From contig NZ_VRKO01000010.1 of assembly GCF_012271765.1 (NCBI RefSeq), forward strand, positions 318,884-382,883: DNA of 64,000 bases. The letters are read 5' to 3'. Under the pieces are notes generated by a model. It searched no databases. It was not told where the DNA came from and saw only the letters and a list, made by a program, of their open reading frames with translations. A program made the position numbers and the translations under genes. The stretch's first letter is position 1. Each line of letters starts with the position of its first letter. The stretch is from Erwinia rhapontici. Its GTDB lineage: Bacteria > Pseudomonadota > Gammaproteobacteria > Enterobacterales > Enterobacteriaceae. Shown here in pieces: positions 10,324-19,960 of the stretch.

Positions 10324-13300
10324 TTATTTTATCGCGAAGTAGCTGTTGAGCAGCAGTGTCGACAGCGGCTGGCGTGGCGCAATCACCTCACCCCAGACGA
10401 CATCAATCCCAATGTTCGACAGCGTATTCAGTGCCACCGGCAGTTCTACTGGCCCGGCGAGGGTGCTGATCCCCAGACGCTGGGCGTGGCCGTGAATGAT
10501 CGACACCATCATTTCGTCCATCAGGTTGCAGTGAACGTTGGCGACCAGCTCACTGGCGAGGATCAGATAGTCGATCTCCTCGGCCGGTAGCTGGTTAAAC
10601 GCATCAAGATTACGGCCAAAATTGCGCAGTACAATACGGCTTCCCGTGGCGCGCAGACGGGCAATATTCTGGTGCAGTACGACATCATGCTGGCTCAGTA
10701 CATCGGCGTTGATCGCGAACCAGATAAGGTTGGCCGGAACGTCGTAGCGTGCAAACTGTGCGAGTGTCTCGTTGATAAAGTGCGGATCACGTAAACCAAA
10801 ACCTGAAACCGGTAGCGCCAGCGTTAACCCTTTGCTCAGCGCACCCTGCGCATAATGCTGGAAAAACTCTCTAATCAGTTTACGGTCAAGGGCCACAAAC
10901 AGATCACCATCCTGTAACCCGGCGCGGAAGCTGGCCTCATCAATCTCTTGTCCCTCCGGTGTAAACAATTGCATCTCCGCCAGATAGAAGCTGGTGGCAT
11001 GAATTTTCCCAGGCGGTGCGGCGGCCCAGACGTGCAGCCGCATCGGCTGCTGAGCGATGATTTGTTCGTTTTCAATGCGACTCATTACGGGTTTCAGGCG
11101 CTTCAGCAGGTGGCTTTCATACACGGAAAGCTGGCCGCGTCCGTTATTTTTGGCGTGATAGCAGGCGAGATCGGCCTGTGCCATCAGTTCACTGGCGCTG
11201 GCATTCTCCGGGCTGATAAGCGTCAGACCTGCGCTGGCACCAACATGATGCAAACGGCCCTCCCACAGGAAACCATAATCGTTCACGGCGTGAACAATAC
11301 GGTCGATTACCTCACTGGCCTGTTCCAGTGAGCAATCTGGCAATAATGCACCGAATTCGTCACCCCCCAGGCGGGCCAGGAAATCGCTAGCGCGCAGATG
11401 CTGCTGCATCACGCCAGAGACTTCACGTAACAATGCGTCACCCGCTGCATGGCCCGCGGTATCGTTGACCGCTTTAAAACGGTCGAGGTCAATAAAGACC
11501 AGCACATGTTGCTGCTGTTCTGTGCAAGAGAGGATAAGACGTTTTAACTGATGTTCGAAACTGACGCGATTGGGAAGGCGGGTCAGCATATCGTGAGAGG
11601 CGCTGTAGCTCAGACGCTTAAGCATCGCACGTGATTCGCTGACGTCCTGAATGACCATCACGCTACCGATATTTTCTCCGGTCAGCGTTTTCAGTGGCGA
11701 CAGACTGTAATGTATGGCGAACTGTTCGCCGGAACGATTATGCAGCACCAGTTCGGCATCAAGATCGCCCGGTATTTTTTGCTGGGGTAAGTCGCACAGC
11801 AGCAGATTTTCACGCTCGGGACCCTGGCTGCCGTGAGTGATATGCAGAATATTGCTGATATGTTGACCCGATGCCTGATGTTGCAGCCATCCGCTCATTT
11901 TTTCCGCCACCGGGTTCATAAAGATAACGCGCATCTCTTCATCGGTGCTGATCACGGCTTCACCGATAGCATCGAGAGTAATATGCATGCGTTCTTTCTC
12001 TTCATAGAGCGCATCGGTTAACTGGCGCAGCGGGGTCATATCCTGATTGATGCCCAGCATACGTTCGACGTTGCCTTTTTCATCCAGCACGATACTGCAC
12101 TGCGCGCGGATATGGCGGATGCCGATGTCGGTCTCAATGCGAAATTCAATATCGACGGGCGTGGCATTCTTAATCGCGTTGTCGAAAGTGGTGATGGCCT
12201 CATCGCGGTCGGCAGGGTGCAGGCTGTTTGCCCAGGTCAGATAGGTCGCCTGCGCATGGGTGGGGAGTTGGTAAATCTGGAACATGCGCTTATCCCAGTT
12301 CATGGTTCCGCTTTGCAGGTCCCACTCCCACACGCCGATACCGCCAGCTTCATTCGCCAGGGTGATGCGTTCCATCAACTGCTGATTGACCTTCGCGGTT
12401 TTCTTCAACTCGGTAATATCTTCAATTTGCGCAATAAAGTAGAGCGGCTGCTGCTCATTATCACGAACCAGCGAGACGGCCAGCAGTGCCCAAAGGGTTT
12501 GCCCGTTCTTACTGAAATAGCGCTTCTCCATGCTGTAACTTTGAATATCACCTGCCAACAGGGTATGTAACTGAACCAGGTCTGCATCAAGATCGTCAGG
12601 ATGCGTCAACTGCTGGAAGGTCATCGCATAGAGTTCCTCGGGCGTATACCCCAGCAGTTGGCACAGGGCTTTATTGGCCTGCATCCACTGACCACGGGTA
12701 GAGACCAGTGCCATACCGATAGCTGAATATTCCATCGCGTGACGGAAACGGGTCTCGCTCTCAGAAATATGTTTGCGCTCCTCGCGAAACGAATGCATCA
12801 CCAGCGTCATCATATGGCTGGGGATCAGCGCCAGCAGAAAAGGCACCCATGGCATGGAGGAGAGCAGCTGTGCACTGGTGTTGTCCGTTGGGATGAGGTG
12901 AAGCGCCAGCATCAGCGACATCATGGAAATGGTCGCGAGATAGATAACAAAGGCTTCAAAGCGGGGCAGTCGCACCGCACTGTAGAACAGGATCACAATC
13001 ACAAAAGTGAACGGCCAGGGGGCATAGCGCAGCGTTACCCAGCACAGGAACAATGTGATGACCAGAGTCAGCAGCGTTTCGAACAAGACATTCTGGCGTA
13101 AGTGACGGCGAACATAATCAGGCTGCCACAGCAGACAAACCGGCCCCAGAGCCAGCATGCCGATCACCTCGGAAATCGTCCACGTGGTAAAAAAACGAAA
13201 TGAGGCATGGCCGTTGATATCCAGTATCCAGGTGGCTAACAACCCGCCTGCCAGTGGCGTAAATATGCCGATGGAAACGACCATCTTGCACCAGCTGTAC

Positions 13301-13662
13301 AGGGAGTTGAGCGGCGCACGTCGGTCAAGCAGCTGGCGAAGCAGTATTCCCCCCATCAATGCCTGTAGCAGGTTAACCAGGGGGAATTTTAGATTGGAGA
13401 ACGACAGACCCAGCACCGTGGCATTAGCGCAGGTGACCCCCAACACGCAACCGAACAGAAGCACAGGCAGATCGCGCGAAGGATTGCGGAAAACCACCAT
13501 GGTCATCAGGGCGGTGGAAAACCACAGCGGGGAAATTTGCCCGCTGACTTTAATCAGCTCAAGGCAGAAAAAGGTGACGACAAAACTCAATAATCCCAAT
13601 AGCAGCCCGTTGACCCAACGTGGGCGGGAGAGGGCTATTCGTTGTAACGTTTCTGTCGTCAT
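10324..13662 (-). CDS. dgcE: Diguanylate cyclase DgcE (MASE1-PAS-GGDEF-degenerate EAL)
   Basis: Membrane-bound enzyme making cyclic di-GMP, which controls the motility/biofilm switch. The 1112-residue product has an N-terminal multi-helix MASE1 sensor (about 15-300), PAS domains (about 310-690), a GGDEF domain with intact active site RLGGDEF at about 766-770 and an RASD inhibitory I-site five residues before it, then a C-terminal EAL-like domain that lacks the EAL catalytic motif. This is the known YegE/DgcE architecture. I chose the ATG at 13662 (MTTETLQ); the frame extends to a TTG at 13701 but that start has no ribosome site. It is convergent with the membrane protein gene. Confidence 0.93.
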   Translation of the reverse strand: MTTETLQRIALSRPRWVNGLLLGLLSFVVTFFCLELIKVSGQISPLWFSTALMTMVVFRNPSRDLPVLLFGCVLGVTCANATVLGLSFSNLKFPLVNLLQALMGGILLRQLLDRRAPLNSLYSWCKMVVSIGIFTPLAGGLLATWILDINGHASFRFFTTWTISEVIGMLALGPVCLLWQPDYVRRHLRQNVLFETLLTLVITLFLCWVTLRYAPWPFTFVIVILFYSAVRLPRFEAFVIYLATISMMSLMLALHLIPTDNTSAQLLSSMPWVPFLLALIPSHMMTLVMHSFREERKHISESETRFRHAMEYSAIGMALVSTRGQWMQANKALCQLLGYTPEELYAMTFQQLTHPDDLDADLVQLHTLLAGDIQSYSMEKRYFSKNGQTLWALLAVSLVRDNEQQPLYFIAQIEDITELKKTAKVNQQLMERITLANEAGGIGVWEWDLQSGTMNWDKRMFQIYQLPTHAQATYLTWANSLHPADRDEAITTFDNAIKNATPVDIEFRIETDIGIRHIRAQCSIVLDEKGNVERMLGINQDMTPLRQLTDALYEEKERMHITLDAIGEAVISTDEEMRVIFMNPVAEKMSGWLQHQASGQHISNILHITHGSQGPERENLLLCDLPQQKIPGDLDAELVLHNRSGEQFAIHYSLSPLKTLTGENIGSVMVIQDVSESRAMLKRLSYSASHDMLTRLPNRVSFEHQLKRLILSCTEQQQHVLVFIDLDRFKAVNDTAGHAAGDALLREVSGVMQQHLRASDFLARLGGDEFGALLPDCSLEQASEVIDRIVHAVNDYGFLWEGRLHHVGASAGLTLISPENASASELMAQADLACYHAKNNGRGQLSVYESHLLKRLKPVMSRIENEQIIAQQPMRLHVWAAAPPGKIHATSFYLAEMQLFTPEGQEIDEASFRAGLQDGDLFVALDRKLIREFFQHYAQGALSKGLTLALPVSGFGLRDPHFINETLAQFARYDVPANLIWFAINADVLSQHDVVLHQNIARLRATGSRIVLRNFGRNLDAFNQLPAEEIDYLILASELVANVHCNLMDEMMVSIIHGHAQRLGISTLAGPVELPVALNTLSNIGIDVVWGEVIAPRQPLSTLLLNSYFAIK

Positions 13663-13822
13663 TACATATCCAGCGCAGCGCCGATATAGGCGTAATCTCA
13701 ATAACTAATGCCATGCTAGCATAAGGAATAGACGATGCAGCGGCAAATGCACAATCAAAAGATCGTCTTATTCGGACGATTGAAAGGGGGGCAATATCGC
13801 GTCAGGGGGAGGTTTTGCGCCA

Positions 13823-14452
13823 TTACTGGCGCAATTTGAGCAACTCTTCACGGGTCCAGGCATGGTCGATACCGGCGATCTGTACGGACAGGCGTTGCAG
13901 GAACTGCTGGGTGGTGGCGATGCGGCCATGCCCAATCAGCAGCAGCGGCACCAGAAGGGCAATGCTCAGTTGCCACAGGGAAAATCCGCGCGGGCGGGTG
14001 TGACGCTGGCCGATCAGGAATGCGCTGCTCAGTGTAAAGCCGAGGATTAATCCACAGACCACTTCACTGACGGAGTGATAATGTAGTACCAGGCGTGAGA
14101 TGCCGACCATCAGCGGGATCAGATAGCCGATAGCGATGGCTGAAATACGCCAGATTGCCGGCAGACGCGCACTCAACAGCCAGAGCATCACCGGCCAGAG
14201 GGTGGCAGACATCGCGCTGTGGCCGCTGAAGCCGGTGAAATTGAAACGTGCGCTGCCAATACCAAACCCCAGGAAGGCGATTTTTGACAGGCTGACCACC
14301 GCGCCTGCGGTGCAGAAGGCCAGCAGCCAGTACCAGGCCGTGCGTTTATTGTCACTTTTCCGGTGGAGTAATAACGCCATAATGGCAGCGGTGGGGATCA
14401 GCAACATGCTGTCGCCAAAATAGGTCAAAATATGGACGATATGCCAGGACAC
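13823..14452 (-). CDS. PAP2-family membrane phosphatase, atypical motifs
   Basis: Probable integral-membrane lipid or diphosphate phosphatase of 209 residues with about six hydrophobic segments. PAP2 motif 2 is clear (GFSGHSAM, Ser76-His79) and motif 3 reads SRLVLHYHSVSE (Arg120, His126), with Glu130 where the family has Asp. The Arg-Pro of motif 1 is not found; Lys57 is followed by IAFLGFGI. Substrate could be a phosphatidic acid, undecaprenyl diphosphate or lipid A type molecule; the sequence does not decide. It is transcribed away from udk and lies behind dgcE on the same strand, 160 bases from the dgcE start. Confidence 0.82.
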   Translation of the reverse strand: MSWHIVHILTYFGDSMLLIPTAAIMALLLHRKSDNKRTAWYWLLAFCTAGAVVSLSKIAFLGFGIGSARFNFTGFSGHSAMSATLWPVMLWLLSARLPAIWRISAIAIGYLIPLMVGISRLVLHYHSVSEVVCGLILGFTLSSAFLIGQRHTRPRGFSLWQLSIALLVPLLLIGHGRIATTQQFLQRLSVQIAGIDHAWTREELLKLRQ

Positions 14453-14548
14453 ACGGTTTCCTTTTTACTGTTTTTCTGTCCATCAGTTTAACGATGAAAC
14501 TGATTGTCGCCTAACGGGAAAGTCTGAAAAAGTTGCAGGCGCTTTTTA

Positions 14549-14584
14549 CTGGCATCAGCAGGGGTAACTCCCTATAATTGCGCC
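14549..14584 (+). promoter_or_regulatory. Putative udk promoter with rrn P1-like core
   Basis: A perfect -10 hexamer TATAAT (14573-14578) sits in TAACTCCCTATAATTGCGCC, very like the core of E. coli ribosomal RNA P1 promoters, including a GC-rich discriminator. CTGGCA (14549-14554) is a four-of-six -35 with an 18-base spacer. About 145 bases of leader follow before udk. Confidence 0.55.
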
Positions 14585-14724
14585 CGCTATGCCCTTCATT
14601 TTTCAAGCCGCAGGCGTTTTTATTGGCGTTTTTTGTCTGCGCTAACATCAGACCCTAAGAGGGGGCTCGAAATCTGCCGGGTTATGCTTACCCTTATATT
14701 GTCTCAGAACCAGGTCTTTAATAT

Positions 14725-15366
14725 ATGACTGACAAGTCGCATCAGTGCGTCATCGTAGGTATCGCAGGCGCTTCAGCCTCGGGAAAAAGTCTTATTGCCA
14801 GTACGTTGTATCGTGAAGTACGCGATCGCGTGGGCGATGAAAATATTGGTGTCATCCCCGAGGATGCCTACTACAAAGACCAGAGCCACCTCACTATGGA
14901 GGAGCGGGTCAAGACGAACTACGACCACCCCAGCGCTATGGACCACAATCTGCTGCTACAACATCTGCAGATGCTGAAAGCCGGGCAGGCGATTGAGCTC
15001 CCCGTCTACAGTTATGTGGAACATACTCGCACCCAGCAAACCATCTGCCTTAAGCCGAAGAAAGTGATCATCCTTGAAGGGATTTTGCTGCTGACGGATG
15101 CGCGACTGCGTCAGGAGATGAACTTCTCTATCTTCGTTGATACCCCGCTGGACATCTGTTTGATGCGTCGTATGAAACGTGATGTGAACGAGCGCGGGCG
15201 CTCAATGGACTCGGTGATGGCACAGTATCAGAAGACGGTGCGCCCGATGTTCCTGCAATTTATCGAACCTTCAAAACAATACGCTGACATTATTGTGCCG
15301 CGTGGCGGCAAAAACCGTATTGCCATTGATATCCTGAAAGCGAAAATTAATCAGTTCTTCGAGTAA
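14725..15366 (+). CDS. udk: Uridine kinase
   Basis: Cytosolic enzyme of pyrimidine salvage that phosphorylates uridine and cytidine to UMP and CMP using GTP or ATP. The 213-residue product matches the E. coli enzyme in length and carries the Walker A loop GASASGKS (15-22) followed by the PEDAYYKDQ segment typical of uridine kinases, and the LEGILLLTD strand. It is the first gene of a probable udk-dcd operon; 24 bases separate it from the dcd ATG. The upstream promoter-like sequence suggests growth-rate-linked expression, which is an inference. Confidence 0.97.
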   Translation: MTDKSHQCVIVGIAGASASGKSLIASTLYREVRDRVGDENIGVIPEDAYYKDQSHLTMEERVKTNYDHPSAMDHNLLLQHLQMLKAGQAIELPVYSYVEHTRTQQTICLKPKKVIILEGILLLTDARLRQEMNFSIFVDTPLDICLMRRMKRDVNERGRSMDSVMAQYQKTVRPMFLQFIEPSKQYADIIVPRGGKNRIAIDILKAKINQFFE

Positions 15367-15390
15367 TCGAAGCGTCTGTTGGAGTGCACC

Positions 15391-15972
15391 ATGAGATTAT
15401 GTGACCGCGATATAGAAGCCTGGCTTGATAATGGCAAACTGGGCATTGATCCCCGCCCGCCGGTTGAACGTATCAATGGTGCCACCGTTGATGTCCGCCT
15501 GGGCAATCAGTTCCGCACTTTTCGCGGTCATACTGCTCCTTTTATTGATTTAAGTGGACCGAAAGACGAAGTCAGCGCGGCGCTGGAACGCGTGATGAGC
15601 GATGAAATTGTGCTGCCGGAAGGCGATGCCTTCTATCTGCACCCTGGTGAACTGGCGCTGGCGGTGACGCTGGAGTCGGTGACCATCCCCGACGATCTGG
15701 TGGGCTGGCTGGACGGTCGCTCTTCACTGGCGCGTCTTGGGCTGATGGTTCACGTGACCGCTCATCGTATTGACCCGGGCTGGCAGGGCCGGATTGTGCT
15801 GGAGTTCTATAATTCAGGTAAACTGCCATTAGCGCTGCGCCCTGGCATGCTGATTGGCGCACTCAGCTTTGAGCCGCTGTCGGGGCCGGCAGCGCGTCCT
15901 TATAACAGCCGCCAGGATGCCAAGTACAAAGGGCAGCAGGGGGCGGATGCCAGCCGCATCGATAAAGACTGA
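15391..15972 (+). CDS. dcd: dCTP deaminase
   Basis: Converts dCTP to dUTP, the main source of dUMP for thymidylate synthesis in enterobacteria; homotrimer in the cytosol. The 193-residue product contains the nucleotide-binding signature RSSLARLG (110-117) and the catalytic Glu138 in VLEFYNSG. The start ATG at 15391 ([12 protein letters not shown]) follows a GGAG site and matches the known N-terminus; a frame extension back to 15379 is not supported. The E. coli order udk-dcd-asmA is kept. Confidence 0.97.
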   Translation: MRLCDRDIEAWLDNGKLGIDPRPPVERINGATVDVRLGNQFRTFRGHTAPFIDLSGPKDEVSAALERVMSDEIVLPEGDAFYLHPGELALAVTLESVTIPDDLVGWLDGRSSLARLGLMVHVTAHRIDPGWQGRIVLEFYNSGKLPLALRPGMLIGALSFEPLSGPAARPYNSRQDAKYKGQQGADASRIDKD

Positions 15973-16190
15973 TTACCCGGCATCATTCAAGCTGAGCTTA
16001 CACTATCAGTCAGTGACTGGGATGAGGGACGGCAGCCAACACCGCTGTGAGCGGAAAGAAGAGTGATGAAACCCTTTAGATTTCAGCTTGCAGCAAGGCG
16101 GCAACTGAGCGAATCCCCAGGAGCTTACATCAGTCAGTGACTGGGGTGAGGGAAGGCAGCCAACACCGCTGTGAGCGGATAGATGAAGGG
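15973..16190 (+). repeat. Tandem ERIC (intergenic repeat unit) elements
   Basis: The dcd-asmA gap is filled by two ERIC-like units. A block of about 63 bases (15994-16058) recurs at 16121-16183 with a few changes, including GTCAGTGACTGGG and GGCAGCCAACACCGCTGTGA. The central ERIC inverted repeat is complete in the second copy (AATCCCCAGGAGCTTACAT ... GTGACTGGGGTGAG, 16112-16150), matching the classical ERIC primer sites. A conserved ERIC end, in reverse, lies at about 15974-15991. Such units are transcribed with flanking genes and fold into stable RNA hairpins. Confidence 0.85.
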
Positions 16191-16202
16191 TTAAGGAGAG
16201 GC

Positions 16203-18050
16203 ATGAAAAGATTTATAACGACCCTTGCCATTCTACTGGTGGTGATGGTAGCGGGTATGACCGCGCTGGTCGTGCTGGTCAATCCTAATGATTTTCGCGC
16301 CTATATGATTCGCCAGGTGGAGCAGCGTAACGGCTACCAACTGGCGCTCAATGGCGATTTGCGCTGGCATGTCTGGCCGCAGCTCAGCATCCTTTCCGGG
16401 CCGGTGACCCTGACCGCGCCGGGTGCCGCACAGCCCGTTGTCAGTGCGCAAAATATGCGGCTTGACGTCGATCTGTTGCCGCTACTTTCCCATCAGCTTT
16501 CCGTCAAGCAGGTGATGCTGAAAGGTGCCGTTGTGCGCCTGACGCAGGACAGCGAAAGCCAGCGTCCTGCCGATGCACCTATCGGTCCCGTCGATAAAGG
16601 TAACACTGCTTCCGTCAGTGACGTAACGCATGGCTGGAAGTTCGATATTTCCCATCTGCGCATTGCTGACAGCCTGCTGGTTTGGCAGCAAGCTAATGGT
16701 GAACAACTGAACGTGCGTGATTTTAATCTGGCGCTGGATCAGACGCAGCCTCGCCGTGCAAACATCACGCTGAGCAGCCGGATAAACCGTGACCAGCGCG
16801 AGTTGCAGGTGAGCATGGACAGCGATCTGGATATTACCGATTATCCACGACACATCGGCGCGGTCATCAATCAGTTCGATTACCAACTCAAAGGGGCCAA
16901 TCTTCCTCAGGACGGCGTGAAAGGCAGCGCCCGGATGAAAGCCCAATGGACGTCACCAACCCGTCAGTTCAGTCTTGAAGATATCAGCCTCAGTGCCAAT
17001 GACAGTCAGCTCACTGGCACGGTGTCAGGTTCCCTGGGGACGCGCCCCCAGGTGGTTGCCAGTCTGCACGCGGCCAGTCTCGATCTGGATGCCTTACTGG
17101 GCCTGAACCCCGTTTCTGCCGGGGGGGGCACAGGGGCTGAACAGCGTTCCGGCCCTGCACCGGTGATTGCTGCGTTACCAGAGTATGATAATGCCGATTC
17201 CCCTCTCAATGCGATGGACGGTCAGCTCTCCCTGGTGGCCGACAAACTCAACTGGCGCGGGCTGCAGATGAACAATGTGCAGTTGGACGCCGCCAGTGAA
17301 GGGGGGTTACTGACGGTGAACACCTTCAGGGGCCAGGCCGCTGACGGCAGTTTCTCTCTGCCAGGTACGATTGATGTGCGTAGCGCACAGACCAAAGTGG
17401 CACTCCAGCCAGACCTGAAGCATTTTGCACTGACGCCGTTGTTGAAAGGGTTTGAATTGCCAAACAACGTCAGTGGTGCACTTTCGCTCAAAGGGGACTT
17501 TCACGGTAAGGGGCTGACAGTCGACGCCTTTAAGCGACAGTGGCAGGGCAGTGCAGATCTGAGTATTCGTAATGCGCAGTTTGCCGGTCTGAACTTCCAG
17601 CAATTGATCCAGCGTGCGGTGGAGAATAACAGCACCAAGGTGCGCGGTCAGAATGACGACAGCCAGCCCAACCTGCAACAAATCCAGGGGCGGCTGGCAC
17701 TCAATAATGGCGTGTTTAATTTTGGTCGCCTGGATGCCCGGTCCGATCAGCTCAACTATACCGGCGCTGGCATCATTGATGTGGTGAAAAGAACGCTGGA
17801 TATTCGCTTTGGCGTGACGGTGACGCAAGGCTGGGTTGGTGACAGTACGCTGGTGCAACGTCTGCAACAAACGCCAGTGCCGTTACACATCTTTGGTCCG
17901 TGGTCGGCGATTAACTACAATCTGAGAGTGGATCAGGTTCTGCGTGACCAGTTACGTGACGAAGCCCGTCAGCGTCTGCAGCAGTGGATTGAACGTAACC
18001 CGGATAGCAACAACAAAGACGATATGAATAGATTGCTGAAAGGTTTGTAA
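16203..18050 (+). CDS. asmA: AsmA-family envelope protein
   Basis: AsmA family protein of 615 residues, anchored in the inner membrane by an N-terminal helix (about 5-24) with the rest periplasmic. Family members are large beta-groove proteins linked to outer-membrane lipid homeostasis and assembly. The N-terminal AsmA segment (NPNDFRAYMIRQVEQRNGYQL) and the C-terminal duplicated fold (FGVTVTQGWVGDSTLVQRLQQTPVPLH, shown here only in part as a known family pattern) fit. The ATG at 16203 has an AAGGAG site; the open frame continues upstream into the ERIC repeat and should not be used. Convergent with yegH. Confidence 0.94.
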   Translation: MKRFITTLAILLVVMVAGMTALVVLVNPNDFRAYMIRQVEQRNGYQLALNGDLRWHVWPQLSILSGPVTLTAPGAAQPVVSAQNMRLDVDLLPLLSHQLSVKQVMLKGAVVRLTQDSESQRPADAPIGPVDKGNTASVSDVTHGWKFDISHLRIADSLLVWQQANGEQLNVRDFNLALDQTQPRRANITLSSRINRDQRELQVSMDSDLDITDYPRHIGAVINQFDYQLKGANLPQDGVKGSARMKAQWTSPTRQFSLEDISLSANDSQLTGTVSGSLGTRPQVVASLHAASLDLDALLGLNPVSAGGGTGAEQRSGPAPVIAALPEYDNADSPLNAMDGQLSLVADKLNWRGLQMNNVQLDAASEGGLLTVNTFRGQAADGSFSLPGTIDVRSAQTKVALQPDLKHFALTPLLKGFELPNNVSGALSLKGDFHGKGLTVDAFKRQWQGSADLSIRNAQFAGLNFQQLIQRAVENNSTKVRGQNDDSQPNLQQIQGRLALNNGVFNFGRLDARSDQLNYTGAGIIDVVKRTLDIRFGVTVTQGWVGDSTLVQRLQQTPVPLHIFGPWSAINYNLRVDQVLRDQLRDEARQRLQQWIERNPDSNNKDDMNRLLKGL

Positions 18051-18053
18051 TGT

Positions 18054-18088
18054 TGTCGGGGTCGATGGGAACAGGATCGACCCCGACA
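18054..18088. terminator. Strong hairpin between convergent asmA and yegH
   Basis: TGTCGGGGTCGAT (18054-18066) pairs perfectly over 13 bases with ATCGACCCCGACA (18076-18088) around a 9-base loop. There is no long T-run on either side, so it is either a bidirectional end structure or a REP-like remnant. Confidence 0.5.
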
Positions 18089-18098
18089 TTGGCTGACA

Positions 18099-19664
18099 TT
18101 ATCCGGCCTCATTCTGCGGGATAATCAGCACCTTCTGTACCCGATGACTCTCAACCTGTAACGTCCGGAACAGATAATCTCCCACCTGAACCTCTTCCCC
18201 TTCCTGCGGTATGCGCTGCAAATGTTCCATCAGTAATCCTGCCAGCGTGAGGTATTCGCGCTTCTCATCCAGTACCAGCGGCAGATGCATGGCCAGATCG
18301 TCGAGTGGCATATGGCCATTTGCCGTCCAGCTGCCGTCAGCATTCTGTTGAATGTCGTAGCGCGGATCAATCTTCTCCCCTTCATTTGGCAGGTTGCCGG
18401 CGATGGTTTCCATCACATCACTCAGCGTCACAATGCCTTCAACCGATCCAAACTCGTCGACGACAAACGCAAAATGGGTACGGGCGGTACGGAATTGTTC
18501 CAGCGCGGGCAGCAGGGCAAGTTGCTCAGGGAAAACCAATGGCTGGCGGATTAGCGCGCGCAGATCAAGGTCATTGCCATGCAGAGCCTGCTTTAACAGG
18601 TCAATAATGTGTACCACACCGAGCGGTTCATCACTGTTTTCGGTAATGATCAGTCGCGTATGTTGATTATTGTCCAGCAGCGCCATGATTTTTTCCGGCG
18701 ACTCTGCCAGGTCAATATGCTCAATATCATGACGTGAGGTCATGATGCTGCGAACGCTGCGCTGGCCCATGGCCAGCACGCGAGCAATCATCATGCGCTC
18801 CTGCTTGTTGAAGATGGCTTTGCGCCCGGCATTATCGGCAATCAGTGATGAGGTTTCCGCATCCAGTTCAGCCTGCTCGTGGTGGCCGCGCAGTAGTCTC
18901 AGTACCGCTTCTGCGGTGCGTTTACGCAGCGGCGATTTTGCAGAGAGGAAACGACGGCGATTAAACTGCGCCAGCTGGTTCAGGGCTTCAATAATCACTG
19001 AGAAACCGATGGCAGCGTACAGGTACCCTTTAGGAATATGGTAGCCAAAACCATCGGCTATCAGGCTGAAGCCGATCATCAGCAGGAAGCTGAGGCAGAG
19101 AATGATAATGGTCGGGTGACCGTTAACGAAACGGGTTAGAGGCTTACTGGCCAGCAGCATCAGGAAGATGGCAATAATCACCGCTGCCATCATCACAGCG
19201 AGGTGGTCAACCATACCTACCGCGGTGATCACTGAATCCAGCGAGAACACCGCATCCAGCACCACAATCTGTGCCACCACAGGCCAAAAGCGTGCGCCAC
19301 GTTTTTGCGGGCCTTCTTCTCCATCCTTACCTTCCAGACGCTCGTTCAACTCCATTGTGGCTTTAAACAGCAGGAAGACGCCGCCGACTAGCATGATCAG
19401 ATCGCGTGCACTAAAACCGTGACCGTTGACGCTAAACAGGGCATCGGTCAGTGATGACAGCCAGGAGATCGAAGCCAACAAGCCAAGGCGCATCAGCAGA
19501 GCCAGCATCAGGCCTGTGACGCGAGCACGGTCGCGCAGTGCGGGGGGAAGCTTTTCAGCCAGGATGGCTATAAACACCAGGTTATCAATACCCAGGACCA
19601 GTTCCAGCAGGACTAGCGTGACCAGGCCGGCCCAGATTGACGGGTCGGCGATCCATTCGAACAT
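18099..19664 (-). CDS. yegH: TerC/CBS/CorC-domain inner membrane protein YegH
   Basis: Inner-membrane protein of 521 residues with an N-terminal TerC-like multi-helix domain (about 10-235; conserved [14 protein letters not shown] and [12 protein letters not shown]), a CBS-domain pair (about 300-420) and a C-terminal CorC/HlyC transporter-associated domain (about 435-515). TerC proteins are linked to metal (manganese) export, but the role of YegH itself is unproven. I placed the start at the ATG at 19664 (MFEWIADPS), which follows AGGTGA; the longer frame to 19697 has no better site. It is divergent from the EPS operon. Confidence 0.92.
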   Translation of the reverse strand: MFEWIADPSIWAGLVTLVLLELVLGIDNLVFIAILAEKLPPALRDRARVTGLMLALLMRLGLLASISWLSSLTDALFSVNGHGFSARDLIMLVGGVFLLFKATMELNERLEGKDGEEGPQKRGARFWPVVAQIVVLDAVFSLDSVITAVGMVDHLAVMMAAVIIAIFLMLLASKPLTRFVNGHPTIIILCLSFLLMIGFSLIADGFGYHIPKGYLYAAIGFSVIIEALNQLAQFNRRRFLSAKSPLRKRTAEAVLRLLRGHHEQAELDAETSSLIADNAGRKAIFNKQERMMIARVLAMGQRSVRSIMTSRHDIEHIDLAESPEKIMALLDNNQHTRLIITENSDEPLGVVHIIDLLKQALHGNDLDLRALIRQPLVFPEQLALLPALEQFRTARTHFAFVVDEFGSVEGIVTLSDVMETIAGNLPNEGEKIDPRYDIQQNADGSWTANGHMPLDDLAMHLPLVLDEKREYLTLAGLLMEHLQRIPQEGEEVQVGDYLFRTLQVESHRVQKVLIIPQNEAG

Positions 19665-19897
19665 TGTTTTCACCTGAACAGCATATGAGATCATCAATGA
19701 TGAGTCGGAATCGCCACCATTTCAACCTGTAATCCGGGCGTATTGTCTTTATGGCTTCGGGGATGGACCATAAATCAACCTTATCGGCGGATTAATAACC
19801 ATCGGTTACCGAAATTCTTAAACTGTTTCTTTTCAGGATTAATCGTATAGGGCCAGATTGATTAAAGAGTAATACTTATAACCTGAATACACGGAAG

Positions 19898-19911
19898 TAG
19901 GATTATTCTTA
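19898..19911 (-). promoter_or_regulatory. RcsAB box upstream of the EPS operon
   Basis: TAGGATTATTCTTA on the plus strand reads TAAGAATAATCCTA on the minus strand, nearly the consensus RcsA-RcsB binding site TaAGaatatTCctA. It lies four bases before a -35-like TCGACA. This predicts Rcs phosphorelay control of EPS synthesis. Confidence 0.82.
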
Positions 19912-19960
19912 GTTTTCGACAGGGAATTAATCTTAATTTTACTGTGAGAGGAGTAGGGCA

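Noticed and set aside
13663-13701. 13-residue N-terminal extension of DgcE
   Set aside because: It would need a TTG start without ribosome site; the ATG at 13662 begins a normal MASE1 N-terminus.
14589-14645. 18-codon frame (MPFIFQAAGVFIGVFCLR) in the udk leader
   Set aside because: Its ATG is about 10 bases after the -10 box with no ribosome site. A leaderless peptide is possible but nothing supports it.
16137-16202. Upstream extension of asmA into the ERIC repeat
   Set aside because: The frame stays open, but the ATG at 16203 has a good AAGGAG site and gives the known AsmA N-terminus.
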